Assembly (NCBI GenBank): GCA_902494245.1
Contig: CABUSR010000021.1
Coordinates: 1 to 34,252, forward strand
DNA from: an uncultured Collinsella sp.
GTDB lineage: Bacteria > Actinomycetota > Coriobacteriia > Coriobacteriales > Coriobacteriaceae
Direction: 5' to 3'
Length of the DNA: 34,252 nucleotides
The position numbers were made by a program, and so were the translations under genes. Below the pieces are notes generated by a model. The model was given only the letters and a program-made list of their open reading frames with translations. It was not told where the DNA came from and did no database searches. Of the stretch, positions 1-7,106 are shown in pieces (the first letter of the stretch is position 1; every line of letters begins with the position of its first letter).

Positions 1-29
1 CGCCTATGGCACTTCAACATCATTGTCGC

Positions 30-70
30 AGCCCCGACCCGCGGTCACGAGCGGGGGCTCCTATCTTTTT
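30..70 (+). terminator. Rho-independent terminator of a gene left of the window
   Basis: The stretch AGCCCC (30-35) can pair with GGGGCT (54-59), and an alternative CCCGC/GCGGG pairing is also possible. A run of five T follows at 66-70. It would end plus-strand transcription entering from the left edge. No reading frame between 1 and 30 is recognisable. Confidence 0.6.
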
Positions 71-134
71 AGTGCCCTCGGATTGGGTCATAGTGTCTGT
101 CGGTACCAAAACATCGGCGTTGTCCTGATCAAAG

Positions 135-163
135 CCTGCCAAAAAGGGACAGGTTTATTTTGG
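135..163 (+). repeat. 29-bp REP-like palindromic repeat, copy 1
   Basis: This 29-bp stretch is identical, in inverted orientation, to 24166-24194. It has the form CCAAAAA-GGGACAGG-TTTA-TTTTGG, i.e. a GGGACAGG core between short complementary arms. A sequence with the same core but different arms is at 10054-10092. It is intergenic, as REP-like sequences usually are. No transposase is seen nearby. Confidence 0.75.
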
Positions 164-165
164 TG

Positions 166-217
166 GTCGTTGGGGACGTTCTTGTTTGACCAGTCGTTTA
201 AGAACGTCCCCAACGAC
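166..217. repeat. Perfect 18-bp stem hairpin, intergenic
   Basis: The 18 bases at 166-183, which contain TTGGGGACGTTCTT, are the exact reverse complement of 200-217, leaving a 16-base loop. Pairing extends a little further outward if a G-T pair is allowed. It begins three bases after the REP-like repeat at 135-163. No T-run follows on either strand, so it is a dispersed hairpin or RNA structure rather than a standard terminator. Confidence 0.7.
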
Positions 218-227
218 TACATAGCAT

Positions 228-291
228 GAGAGTGGATAATCTCCCGGTTTGAGCCCATATTCATGCTCAAGGCTGGAGATTGTCCACTCTC
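228..291. repeat. Two-tier hairpin downstream of pdxT
   Basis: The outer arms 228-244 and 275-291 (GAGAGTGGATAATCTCC and its complement) pair over 17 bases with one mismatch. Inner arms TTGAGC (249-254) and GCTCAA (265-270) pair again. It lies 23 bases past the pdxT stop on the minus strand and could end or stabilise the pdxST transcript. It lacks a T-run and looks more like a dispersed palindromic repeat. Confidence 0.6.
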
Positions 292-314
292 GTTTCGTTT
301 GTTGATTTCGATAC

Positions 315-902
315 CTACATTTGTAGGAACAGTTCGTGGAGGCGGGTGTCTTCGTCGAGTTCGGGGTGGAAGGTTACGCCGAGCTGGTTGCCCTGACGGG
401 CGGCGACGATACGGCCGTCGACTTTCGCTAAGGCCTTGGCGTCGCCGTGGACCTCGACGATGCGGGGTGCACGGATAAATGTTAATGGCACTTCACCGTC
501 GATGCCGGACACCTGGCCCTTGGTGCGAAAACTGCCGAGCTGTCTGCCATAAGCGTTGCGCTCAACGAGTACGTTCATGGTTGCTAGGCGCGGCGTTCCC
601 TTATCGTCGTGTGCGGCAAGATCGCGCGCCAATAGAATCAAGCCGGCGCAGGTGCCAAGGACGGGCATGCCTTCAACAATGTGGGTGCGAAGCTCCTCGA
701 GCATGCCCAGCTCATCAAGTAGCTTCCCTTGAACGGTAGACTCGCCGCCGGGAAGTACCAGACGGTCAAAGTCCTGCTTCAAATCAGCCGCCTGCCTCAG
801 CTCAATACAACGTGCGCCCAGCTCGGACAGTCTTGCCTCGTGCTCGGCAAAAGCACCTTGGACCGCCAGCACGGCGACCGTCTGGTCTGCATAATCGCTC
901 AT
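315..902 (-). CDS. pdxT: Pyridoxal 5'-phosphate synthase glutaminase subunit PdxT
   Basis: PdxT hydrolyses glutamine and channels ammonia to PdxS for direct synthesis of pyridoxal 5'-phosphate from ribose 5-phosphate and glyceraldehyde 3-phosphate. The 195-residue protein has the full class I amidotransferase triad: Cys85 in GTCAG, and His179 and Glu181 in FHPEL. The oxyanion segment PGGEST is at 51-56. Length is normal for the family. The start is preceded by AAAGGA at a spacing of 6. It lies 20 bases after pdxS on the same strand, so the two form an operon. The stop codon falls within a short palindrome (314-327, CCTACAAATGTAGG on the coding strand). The assignment is secure. Confidence 0.97.
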   Translation of the reverse strand: MSDYADQTVAVLAVQGAFAEHEARLSELGARCIELRQAADLKQDFDRLVLPGGESTVQGKLLDELGMLEELRTHIVEGMPVLGTCAGLILLARDLAAHDDKGTPRLATMNVLVERNAYGRQLGSFRTKGQVSGIDGEVPLTFIRAPRIVEVHGDAKALAKVDGRIVAARQGNQLGVTFHPELDEDTRLHELFLQM

Positions 903-922
903 GTGCGATCCTTTCTGCTGGA

Positions 923-1813
923 CTAGCGCCCGCGTTCCTCCATGATGATCTCGATTTCGTCGGCGTTGATGCCCACCATGGCCTCGCCCAGGTCCTCCGA
1001 AAGCTCGGCGATGAGCTTAGCATCGGTGAAGTTTGCCACGGCCTTGACGATGGCGGCTGCGCGCTTGGCGGGGTCGCCGCTCTTAAAGATGCCCGAGCCG
1101 ACAAAGACGCCTTCGGCGCCCAGCTGCATCATCAGCGCGGCGTCGGCGGGGGTCGCTACGCCGCCGGCGGCAAAGTTCACGACGGGAAGCTTACCCGTGG
1201 CATGGACCTCGCGCACCAGCTCGACCGGAACCTGCAGTTGCTTGGCTGCCTCAAAGAGCTCGTCGTCGCGCAGGGCAACTACGTCGCGGATCTGCTTTTG
1301 GATCTTGCGCATGTGACGCACGGCCTGAACGACGTCGCCCGTACCCGGCTCACCCTTGGTGCGAATCATCGTGGCGCCTTCGGCAACACGGCGCAGCGCC
1401 TCGCCCAGATCGCGGGCGCCGCAGACAAACGGCACGTCAAACTGGGTCTTGTCGATGTGATAGACGTCATCAGCAGGGGAGAGAACCTCGGACTCGTCGA
1501 TGTAATCGATCTCGATGGCCTGAAGGACCTGCGCCTCGACAATGTGGCCGATGCGGCACTTGGCCATAACGGGGATGGAGACGGCCTCCTGGATGCCCTT
1601 GATCATCTTGGGGTCGCTCATGCGCGAGACGCCGCCTGCGGCACGGATGTCGGCCGGGATGCGCTCGAGTGCCATGACGGCGCAGGCGCCTGCCTCCTCG
1701 GCGATGCGTGCCTGCTCGGGCGTGGTGACGTCCATGATGACGCCGCCCTTGAGCATCTGCGCGAGCTCGCGATTGAGTTTGACGCGGTCGGCCTTGCTGT
1801 TCTGTTCTGCCAT
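923..1813 (-). CDS. pdxS: Pyridoxal 5'-phosphate synthase lyase subunit PdxS
   Basis: PdxS is the TIM-barrel synthase that condenses ribose 5-phosphate, glyceraldehyde 3-phosphate and PdxT-supplied ammonia into PLP; the family forms a dodecamer decorated by PdxT. The 296-residue protein is highly conserved: Lys85 in VMAKCRIGH corresponds to the first Schiff-base lysine, and Lys153 in RTKGEPGTG to the second. The frame is open 14 codons further upstream, but ATG at 1813 has AAGGGAG six bases ahead and matches the usual N-terminus (MAEQNS...). It is first in the pdxS-pdxT operon, driven by a good promoter at 1879-1907 and divergent from pdxR. Confidence 0.97.
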   Translation of the reverse strand: MAEQNSKADRVKLNRELAQMLKGGVIMDVTTPEQARIAEEAGACAVMALERIPADIRAAGGVSRMSDPKMIKGIQEAVSIPVMAKCRIGHIVEAQVLQAIEIDYIDESEVLSPADDVYHIDKTQFDVPFVCGARDLGEALRRVAEGATMIRTKGEPGTGDVVQAVRHMRKIQKQIRDVVALRDDELFEAAKQLQVPVELVREVHATGKLPVVNFAAGGVATPADAALMMQLGAEGVFVGSGIFKSGDPAKRAAAIVKAVANFTDAKLIAELSEDLGEAMVGINADEIEIIMEERGR

Positions 1814-1878
1814 GGTTGCTCCCTTGGTTGGCATGTGCATTGCTTGACGGAACATCCTATCGGGGAGCTGGGTATGAC

Positions 1879-1907
1879 AAAATACTCAGTTTTCGAGATA
1901 ATTACAA
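1879..1907 (-). promoter_or_regulatory. Predicted pdxS promoter
   Basis: Reading the minus strand, TTGTAA (1902-1907) is followed after exactly 17 bases by TATTTT (1879-1884). This is a good sigma-70-type promoter about 65 bases before the pdxS start. One AAGGTCAG repeat (1906-1913) overlaps its -35 box. Confidence 0.6.
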
Positions 1908-1947
1908 GGTCAGACTAATACCAGATTGAATGACTTAATAAGGTCAG
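1906..1947 (+). promoter_or_regulatory. Candidate PdxR operator: direct AAGGTCAG repeats
   Basis: AAGGTCAG occurs at 1906-1913 and again at 1940-1947, in the same orientation and 34 bases apart, about three helical turns. MocR/PdxR regulators are known to bind direct repeats between their own gene and the divergent pdxST genes. The first repeat touches the pdxS -35 box and the second lies 11 bases before the chosen pdxR start. Binding by this PdxR is inferred. Confidence 0.5.
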
Positions 1948-1958
1948 GTGATAGGCTC

Positions 1959-3395
1959 ATGCTTGACTACAATTTGGAAAAACGCGGCGAAGCATCGCTC
2001 TATGAGTATGTTTACCAGCAAATTCGAGATGATATCGTAGCTGGACGCATTGTGGCGGGGGAGCATTTGCCGTCTAAGCGCGCCTTTGCCAGTCATCTGG
2101 GAATCAGTGTTATTACCATCGAGAATGCATATAGCCAGTTACTCGCTGAGGGCTATATTTGCTCAATACCACGTCGTGGCTACTACGCTTGCGAGCTTCC
2201 GGATGCACCGGTTTTGGCTTCGGCTGCGGAGGGCATCGACCGAGATGCCGTCTCTGTGGGCCCCAGCGTGCATGATGTCAACGGACAGGTCGAGCGATTC
2301 GATGCGCTTTCTCCTTCTGCTTTGGAGGCGGCGCGGCTTTGGCAAAGCGCGCTACGGGCGACGCTGGCATCCGAAGACGAGCGCGAAATCTTTTCGCCCG
2401 CACCGGCGCAGGGCACTGCTCGGCTGCGACGCGCAATTGCTCACCATCTGCACGGGACAAGGGGTATGAATGTCGACCCCAACAACATCGTTATCGGTGC
2501 GGGCGCCCAGCTGCTCGATACCATGTTGGTTCAGTTGCTTGGCGCGGACAAGGTGTATGCGGTTGAGGATCCGGGCTATTTGCGTCTGACGCGTATCTAT
2601 CAGGCTATGGGCTGCAAAGTTCGACATATCCCGTTGGATGATGAGGGCGTGGACTTGAGCACTCTGCAGAAAAGCGGGACCGATGTCCTTCACCTGATGC
2701 CGTCCCATCAGTATCCGACCGGTCTTGTGACGAGCATTGCGCGTCGCTATGCGCTTCTGAGCTGGGCCGCTGAGCGACCAGGTCGGTATCTCATCGAAGA
2801 TGACTTTGATTGTGAGTTTCGCCTTGCCGGGAAGCCGATTCCCGCGCTCGCGTCGATTGATGCCGCCCATTCGGTCATCTACACCAACACGTTTTCGAAG
2901 AGCCTGTCATCGGCGTTGCGTTTGGCGTACATGGTGTTGCCCGATGAGTTAATGGAGCGGTTTAGGCGCAACCTTGGTTTCTACGCCTCGTCGGTGAGCT
3001 CTGTTGACCAGGTCGCTTTGGCGCGTTTGCTGGAATCGGGTGATTACGAGCGACATGTGAACCGCGTGCGCGTTCGTGCTCGCGAGGCGCGTGATGGCCT
3101 GATGGCGCTTGTGCGGAAGGTATTTCCGGCAGGAGAGGTCTCGATCGAGCATGCAGACGCGGGCCTTTACTGTATCGTGGTTGCGGAGCGTGGAACGGGC
3201 AGAAGCACTTTTGCACGGGCCCTCACGCGCTCGAGTATCCCGTTTATCGATATCAGTGACTGTTATTGGTGTGCCGATGGCGCATCTGTCCCTGAAAACT
3301 CAACTCAAATTCTTGTCCAGTATGACGATCTGAGTCCAAAAGTGCTAACTACCTTGGAATTGCAGCTAATGGGGGGCACTCTGCAACCTAAGTGA
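1959..3395 (+). CDS. pdxR: PdxR-like MocR family transcriptional regulator
   Basis: A GntR-type winged-helix DNA-binding domain (about residues 13-80) is fused to a fold-type I aminotransferase-like domain, the MocR/PdxR architecture. The PLP-binding lysine is Lys314 in TFSKSL and the cofactor aspartate lies in EDDFDCEF (280-287). Such proteins sense PLP and control pdxST, and the gene is divergent from pdxS, which supports that role. ATG at 1959 (478 residues) is preferred: the frame is open to a TTG at 1926 with no ribosome site, and that start would place an operator repeat inside the gene. The stop TGA (3393-3395) lies in the left arm of an inverted-repeat element, so the last codons may have been altered by its insertion. 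Confidence 0.9.
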   Translation: MLDYNLEKRGEASLYEYVYQQIRDDIVAGRIVAGEHLPSKRAFASHLGISVITIENAYSQLLAEGYICSIPRRGYYACELPDAPVLASAAEGIDRDAVSVGPSVHDVNGQVERFDALSPSALEAARLWQSALRATLASEDEREIFSPAPAQGTARLRRAIAHHLHGTRGMNVDPNNIVIGAGAQLLDTMLVQLLGADKVYAVEDPGYLRLTRIYQAMGCKVRHIPLDDEGVDLSTLQKSGTDVLHLMPSHQYPTGLVTSIARRYALLSWAAERPGRYLIEDDFDCEFRLAGKPIPALASIDAAHSVIYTNTFSKSLSSALRLAYMVLPDELMERFRRNLGFYASSVSSVDQVALARLLESGDYERHVNRVRVRAREARDGLMALVRKVFPAGEVSIEHADAGLYCIVVAERGTGRSTFARALTRSSIPFIDISDCYWCADGASVPENSTQILVQYDDLSPKVLTTLELQLMGGTLQPK

Positions 3396-3510
3396 GTAGA
3401 CTTTTAGCACTTTGGCGACCAGGAAGTTTTGTAACAAGCTATCTACCTGCGGTTTTGAAAAGCAGGATGACCGGCCTGCTCGGGATGTTCAAAAAAGTCT
3501 ACTCACTTGC
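3388..3510 (+). repeat. MITE-like terminal-inverted-repeat element, copy 1
   Basis: The left end AAGTGAGTAGACTTTT is mirrored at the right end as AAAAGTCTACTCACTT. The motif TACCTGCGG is at 3444-3452, offset 56 as in the copies at 4808 and 14823. All three copies are 123 bases long in this frame and lie in the same orientation. If the element proper is AGTGAG...CTCACT, it is flanked by TA on the left and TG on the right, against TA/TA in the other two. It supplies the pdxR stop codon. No transposase is encoded. Confidence 0.85.
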
Positions 3511-3691
3511 CGCGCAAAGCTCCTGCATGAGAAAAAAATGGGGTATTCAACAGGGCTTCGTCCAGCTCTTGGCAAGCTTTTGGCCAGTTGGGGAGGGCTG
3601 TTGAAAACTTTGCAGTCCGTTCGGCGCCATTTTTGGTGCGTTCGCGCCAATGCGTGACTGACTGGGTTGAAATTCGTGTTTTCCTGTGCCT

Positions 3692-4819
3692 ATGAAGGAT
3701 CTACTTTGTGACATATCGGCTTTTAGGTACTGGCGTTTGCCTCCTCAAGTCCGCGCTTTGTGTCCGCCGCTTCCACGACCGGAAGAAGACCGGCAGCGAT
3801 ATGATCTCGCCCGCAACCCGACGGCTGCGGTCGCGCTCGGTTTTCCGTTGTATACATTGGTTCGGACGAGAAACAAACGGACTTGTCCTGCCAGCATTAG
3901 GCAGCGGCTGTTTCTTGGTGAGCTCCCCAGGGAATCCGTGCTGGAAACGGAGCATGGGTTTTTGGTTACATCTCCTCTACTGACGACATTCATCATGTCG
4001 CGGCATCTGACGGATCTTCAGCTTCTTTTGGTATTGGCGGAGATGTGTGGCTTGTTTGCGGTGTGTGCCCTGCCGGCGGCACTTGAGGCGGAGCTTTCGC
4101 GTGCAATTGATTCGGGCGCGATTTCGACAACGTTCGGTTGGGTGCGCTGCCCGTCCGAGGACGGCACCGCCTCAAATTTATGGCGTCGAGACGCTTTGGT
4201 TTTGGGCGGAGACCTTGACCGTTTTTGTTCAGATGTTTGCGGGATGCGTTACGGCAATAGATTTATGGCGGTATCGCAACTCGTTCCATGGGGTGCCGCG
4301 TCGCCTTTTGAGGTCGAGGCGTATTTGCTACTTGCACTGCCGCGATCCCTGGGAGGCGAAGGTTTTTGCGACATAGAGCTTAATGTTGAAGTGATGCTAG
4401 GCACAAGTGCTCGAGCGATTGTGGGAAAGTCCCGTATATATATCGACCTACTTCTTTCTTCACCGGACGGTAGGCGACAGGTGGCCATTGAATGTCAGGG
4501 AAAGGCCTCGCACGGACGCGCAGGGGATGGCTTGCGTGACGCTGACCGCATGACGGCCCTTCAGGCCATGGGCTACGATGTGCTTCTCCTGACACACAGA
4601 CAGATATCGGATGAGGATAGATTCCGCGCGATCGTTAAGGCCATATGCAGGATGCTCGATGCTGAATATCGTGATAAAAGCTCGGATGAGCAAAGGGCTG
4701 AGATATTACTCCGGTCTGAACTATTCATTGACTGGACAAAATTGGGAGTAATCGACGGAAAGATGCCCGTTAGACACAAAATGGCTCGATCGTGGACGGC
4801 TGCGAATCTAAGTGAGTAG
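3692..4819 (+). CDS. Uncharacterised protein with a C-terminal PD-(D/E)XK-like (DUF559/Vsr-type) domain
   Basis: This 375-residue protein has no secure family name. The N-terminus (CDISAFRYWRLPPQV) and middle part resemble AbiEi-like proteins of gut actinobacteria, a weak comparison from memory. The C-terminal third looks like a small restriction-endonuclease fold: an Asp in YIDLLL, then VAIECQGKASH with E and K in a core strand, then RMTALQAMGYDVLLLTHRQI, the helix-strand pattern of DUF559/Vsr nucleases. It could be a nuclease or an inactive DNA-binding relative. ATG at 3692 is chosen over GTG at 3686; neither has a clear ribosome site. It appears less GC-rich than its neighbours. It lies between two direct copies of a 123-bp element, and its stop codon TAG is inside the second, which suggests a mobile cargo gene. 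Confidence 0.6.
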   Translation: MKDLLCDISAFRYWRLPPQVRALCPPLPRPEEDRQRYDLARNPTAAVALGFPLYTLVRTRNKRTCPASIRQRLFLGELPRESVLETEHGFLVTSPLLTTFIMSRHLTDLQLLLVLAEMCGLFAVCALPAALEAELSRAIDSGAISTTFGWVRCPSEDGTASNLWRRDALVLGGDLDRFCSDVCGMRYGNRFMAVSQLVPWGAASPFEVEAYLLLALPRSLGGEGFCDIELNVEVMLGTSARAIVGKSRIYIDLLLSSPDGRRQVAIECQGKASHGRAGDGLRDADRMTALQAMGYDVLLLTHRQISDEDRFRAIVKAICRMLDAEYRDKSSDEQRAEILLRSELFIDWTKLGVIDGKMPVRHKMARSWTAANLSE

Positions 4820-4930
4820 ACTTTTGTCACTTTGGCGACTAGGTCGTTTTGCAACAAGGCATTTACCTGCGGCTTTATAAAGTGATATGGATGGTCTGCT
4901 CGGCAAGTTCCAAAAAGTCTACTCACTTAG
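4808..4930 (+). repeat. MITE-like terminal-inverted-repeat element, copy 2
   Basis: It has perfect inverted ends (CTAAGTGAGTAGACTTTT at the left and its complement at the right) and the central TACCTGCGG motif at 4864-4872. Much of the interior matches copy 1, for example ACTTTGGCGAC near the left end and TCTGCTCGG near the right. A TA dinucleotide flanks the AGTGAG...CTCACT core on both sides, as expected for insertion at TA. The left arm supplies the stop codon of the upstream nuclease-like gene. Confidence 0.87.
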
Positions 4931-4995
4931 TTTTGACGAGAAGCCGATGCCGAAGACGGTCCTATTTCAGGGCGTTAACAAGTTCGTGAGGCACG

Positions 4996-5025
4996 AAAAA
5001 GGCCCGAACCAATACGGTCCGGGCC
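4996..5025 (-). terminator. Rho-independent terminator of the rubrerythrin gene
   Basis: On the minus strand GGCCCGGACC and GGTTCGGGCC form a stem of about 10 bp with a five-base loop, followed by TTTTT (4996-5000). It begins about 35 bases past the rubrerythrin stop. Confidence 0.9.
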
Positions 5026-5060
5026 TCATCGAGCTTGAGGTTATGTCTCAGGCGGTTGGC

Positions 5061-5621
5061 TTAGCCAAAGTAGCGCTTGAGCAGGCCGGCGAAAGCCTTG
5101 CCGTGGCGGGCCTCGTCGCGAGCCATCTCGTGCACGGTGTCGTGGATGGCATCGAGGCCGGCGGCCTTGGCACGCTTGGCAAGATCGGTCTTGCCGGCGG
5201 TGGCGCCGTTCTCGGCCTCAACGCGCATCTCGAGGTTCTTCTTGGTGGAGTCGGTCACGACCTCGCCCAGGAGCTCGGCGAACTTGGCGGCATGCTCGGC
5301 CTCCTCGTGGGCAGCCTTCTCCCAGTACAGGCCGATCTCGGGATAGCCCTCGCGATGAGCGACGCGAGCCATGGCCAGGTACATACCGACCTCGGAGCAC
5401 TCGCCCTCAAAGTTGGCGCGCAGGTCGGCAACGATGTCCTCGGAGACGCCCTCCATCTTGGCGACGCCCACGACGTGCTCGGCAGCCCACTCGAGCTGAC
5501 CCTCCTCCTGCTTCAGGAAGCGAGAACCGGGAACGCCGCACTGGGGGCACTTGAAGTCCTCGGGCAGCTGGTCGCCGTCGAACTCTTCCACATAACCGCA
5601 AACGGGGCAAACAAACTTCAT
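5061..5621 (-). CDS. Reverse rubrerythrin (N-terminal rubredoxin, C-terminal ferritin-like diiron domain)
   Basis: This 186-residue cytoplasmic protein should reduce hydrogen peroxide with electrons from NADH-linked carriers and so protect an anaerobe from oxygen stress. The rubredoxin iron site comes first (Cys5/Cys8 in CPVCG and Cys25/Cys28 in CPQCG), the reverse of classical rubrerythrin. The four-helix diiron domain follows, with ExxH motifs at Glu107-His110 (EEAEH) and Glu170-His173 (DEARH) plus further glutamates near 74 and 135-137. The frame runs on to 5726, but ATG at 5621 has AAAGGAT six bases ahead and gives the standard N-terminus. It is transcribed alone, with its own promoter and a strong terminator. 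Confidence 0.93.
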   Translation of the reverse strand: MKFVCPVCGYVEEFDGDQLPEDFKCPQCGVPGSRFLKQEEGQLEWAAEHVVGVAKMEGVSEDIVADLRANFEGECSEVGMYLAMARVAHREGYPEIGLYWEKAAHEEAEHAAKFAELLGEVVTDSTKKNLEMRVEAENGATAGKTDLAKRAKAAGLDAIHDTVHEMARDEARHGKAFAGLLKRYFG

Positions 5622-5705
5622 GATTCGATCCTTTCGATCGATGGCGATTGTGCGCTCGTCCGGTCCCGTAAGGGCCCTCTCCGGACGTGCGTCTTGACGA
5701 GTCCT

Positions 5706-5733
5706 ATTATCCATAAATGCAACCAAATGTGAA
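5706..5733 (-). promoter_or_regulatory. Predicted rubrerythrin promoter
   Basis: On the minus strand TTCACA (5728-5733) and GATAAT (5706-5711) are 16 bases apart, each one mismatch from consensus. The implied leader of about 80 bases contains a CGTCCGG/CCGGACG inverted repeat (5657-5663 and 5681-5687) of unknown role. Confidence 0.45.
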
Positions 5734-5825
5734 GCCTATTAGGAATGATTTTTAATAAAACAATTTTGAGATATGAAGATGTTGATTGATTAACGATTGG
5801 CAGGCCGTCTTTGACCGCCGCTGAG

Positions 5826-5858
5826 TACAATCGGTCGAGCAAATGTTGACCTATCAAC
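5826..5858 (+). promoter_or_regulatory. Possible promoter element and operator of the ADH-ALDH operon
   Basis: TACAAT (5826-5831) could be a -10 box, although no good -35 box lies 17 bases ahead. Just downstream, GTTGA-ccta-TCAAC (5845-5858) is a short palindrome that could bind a repressor. The ribosome site AAGGAG follows, before the ATG at 5878. Confidence 0.3.
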
Positions 5859-5877
5859 AAATGAAGGAGTTTCCTTT

Positions 5878-7098
5878 ATGCATCTAGCCCGTCGTGCCTG
5901 GTGCCGAACATATCAGACGGTTTTTCGCATTGCATTGCCGATCCTGCCCTATACCGAGCCGCGCATTTTAGAGCATGCCGAGGATGTGCCCGCGGTGCTT
6001 CAAAAGCGCTCGATCCAGAAGGTCCTTATCGTGACGGATCCCGGCATTGCCCGTCTGGGGCTCACGGCACCGCTCGAGACGGCGCTCGCATGCAGGGGGA
6101 TTGGCGTTACGGTCTATGCCGAAACGCGTGCAAACCCCACGGTTTCAAACGTGGAAGAAGCGGCGTCCCTGTATCGAGAGAGCGCCTGCCAGGCCATTAT
6201 CGGCTTTGGCGGTGGCTCGGCCATGGACTGTGCCAAGGGCGTGGGCGCACGCATTGCGCAGCCAAACAAGCCCATCAACAAGATGCGCGGCCTGCTGCGG
6301 ATTCATCGTCGCCTGCCGCTGCTCATCGCCGTTCCCACTACCGCCGGTACGGGAAGCGAAGTCACGCTTGCGGCGGTAATTACCGATGACGGGACGCACT
6401 ACAAATACCCCATTAACGACTTTGTGCTCATCCCGCGTTTTGCAGTCCACGACCCCGAGTTTACGTGCGGCTTGCCCGCTTCCATTACGGGGCAGACGGG
6501 CATGGACGCCCTGACGCATGCCGTTGAGGCCTTTATCGGGCGAAGCACCACGCCCTATACGCGCAAGATGGCGCGACAGGCGGTGCAGCTTATCCACGAC
6601 AATTTGCTCGAGGCCTATGAGCATGGTGACGACATGTGCGCTCGTCGCAATATGCTTTTGGCGGCGTATAAGGCGGGCGTTGCGTTTACCCGCTCCTATG
6701 TCGGATATGTGCATGCCATCGCGCACAGTTTGGGCGGCCGATACGGAATTCCGCACGGTTTGGCCAACGCGATCATCCTGCCGCACATGCTTCGCGCTTA
6801 TGGTGACGCCGCCGCCCCCAAGCTTGCCGATCTTGCTCACATGGCGGGCATTGCGCCGGCTACCGCGCAGGATAGTCTTGCGGCCGAGGCCTTTATCGAT
6901 TGGGTCGACCGCATGAACGAGGCCCTGGGAATCCCCAAATATGTCTCGGGCATTCGCCGCTCTGACATTCCCGAGATGGCGGCGCATGCCGATGCCGAGG
7001 CCAATCCGCTATACCCCGTTCCGCTTCTAATGGACCGCTTGGAGCTCGAGCATATGTACGAAGTCGTTGCAGGTGGTATGTTTGAGGACGAGAATTAG
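5878..7098 (+). CDS. Iron-containing (group III) alcohol dehydrogenase
   Basis: The 406-residue protein is a complete member of the Fe-ADH family, which interconverts alcohols and aldehydes with NAD(P)H. The nucleotide-binding GGGS motif is at 111-114. The metal ligands are all present: Asp210 and His214 in TGMDALTHAVEA, His279 in HAIAHSLGG and His293 in GIPHGLANA. The N-terminus is about 20 residues longer than usual and basic, with no signal peptide. AAGGAG lies nine bases before the ATG. Only eight bases separate it from the aldehyde dehydrogenase that follows, so the pair probably handles one aldehyde, reducing or oxidising it according to redox need. The substrate cannot be read from sequence. 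Confidence 0.92.
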   Translation: MHLARRAWCRTYQTVFRIALPILPYTEPRILEHAEDVPAVLQKRSIQKVLIVTDPGIARLGLTAPLETALACRGIGVTVYAETRANPTVSNVEEAASLYRESACQAIIGFGGGSAMDCAKGVGARIAQPNKPINKMRGLLRIHRRLPLLIAVPTTAGTGSEVTLAAVITDDGTHYKYPINDFVLIPRFAVHDPEFTCGLPASITGQTGMDALTHAVEAFIGRSTTPYTRKMARQAVQLIHDNLLEAYEHGDDMCARRNMLLAAYKAGVAFTRSYVGYVHAIAHSLGGRYGIPHGLANAIILPHMLRAYGDAAAPKLADLAHMAGIAPATAQDSLAAEAFIDWVDRMNEALGIPKYVSGIRRSDIPEMAAHADAEANPLYPVPLLMDRLELEHMYEVVAGGMFEDEN

Positions 7099-7106
7099 GA
7101 GGGTCC

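Noticed and set aside
812..1918. A 368-codon plus-strand frame opposite pdxS and pdxT
   Set aside because: The opposite strand carries highly conserved PdxS and PdxT with catalytic residues, so this frame is a codon-bias artefact.
1926..1958. A TTG start for pdxR at 1926
   Set aside because: There is no ribosome site, it would place a putative operator inside the gene, and the winged-helix domain is complete from ATG 1959.
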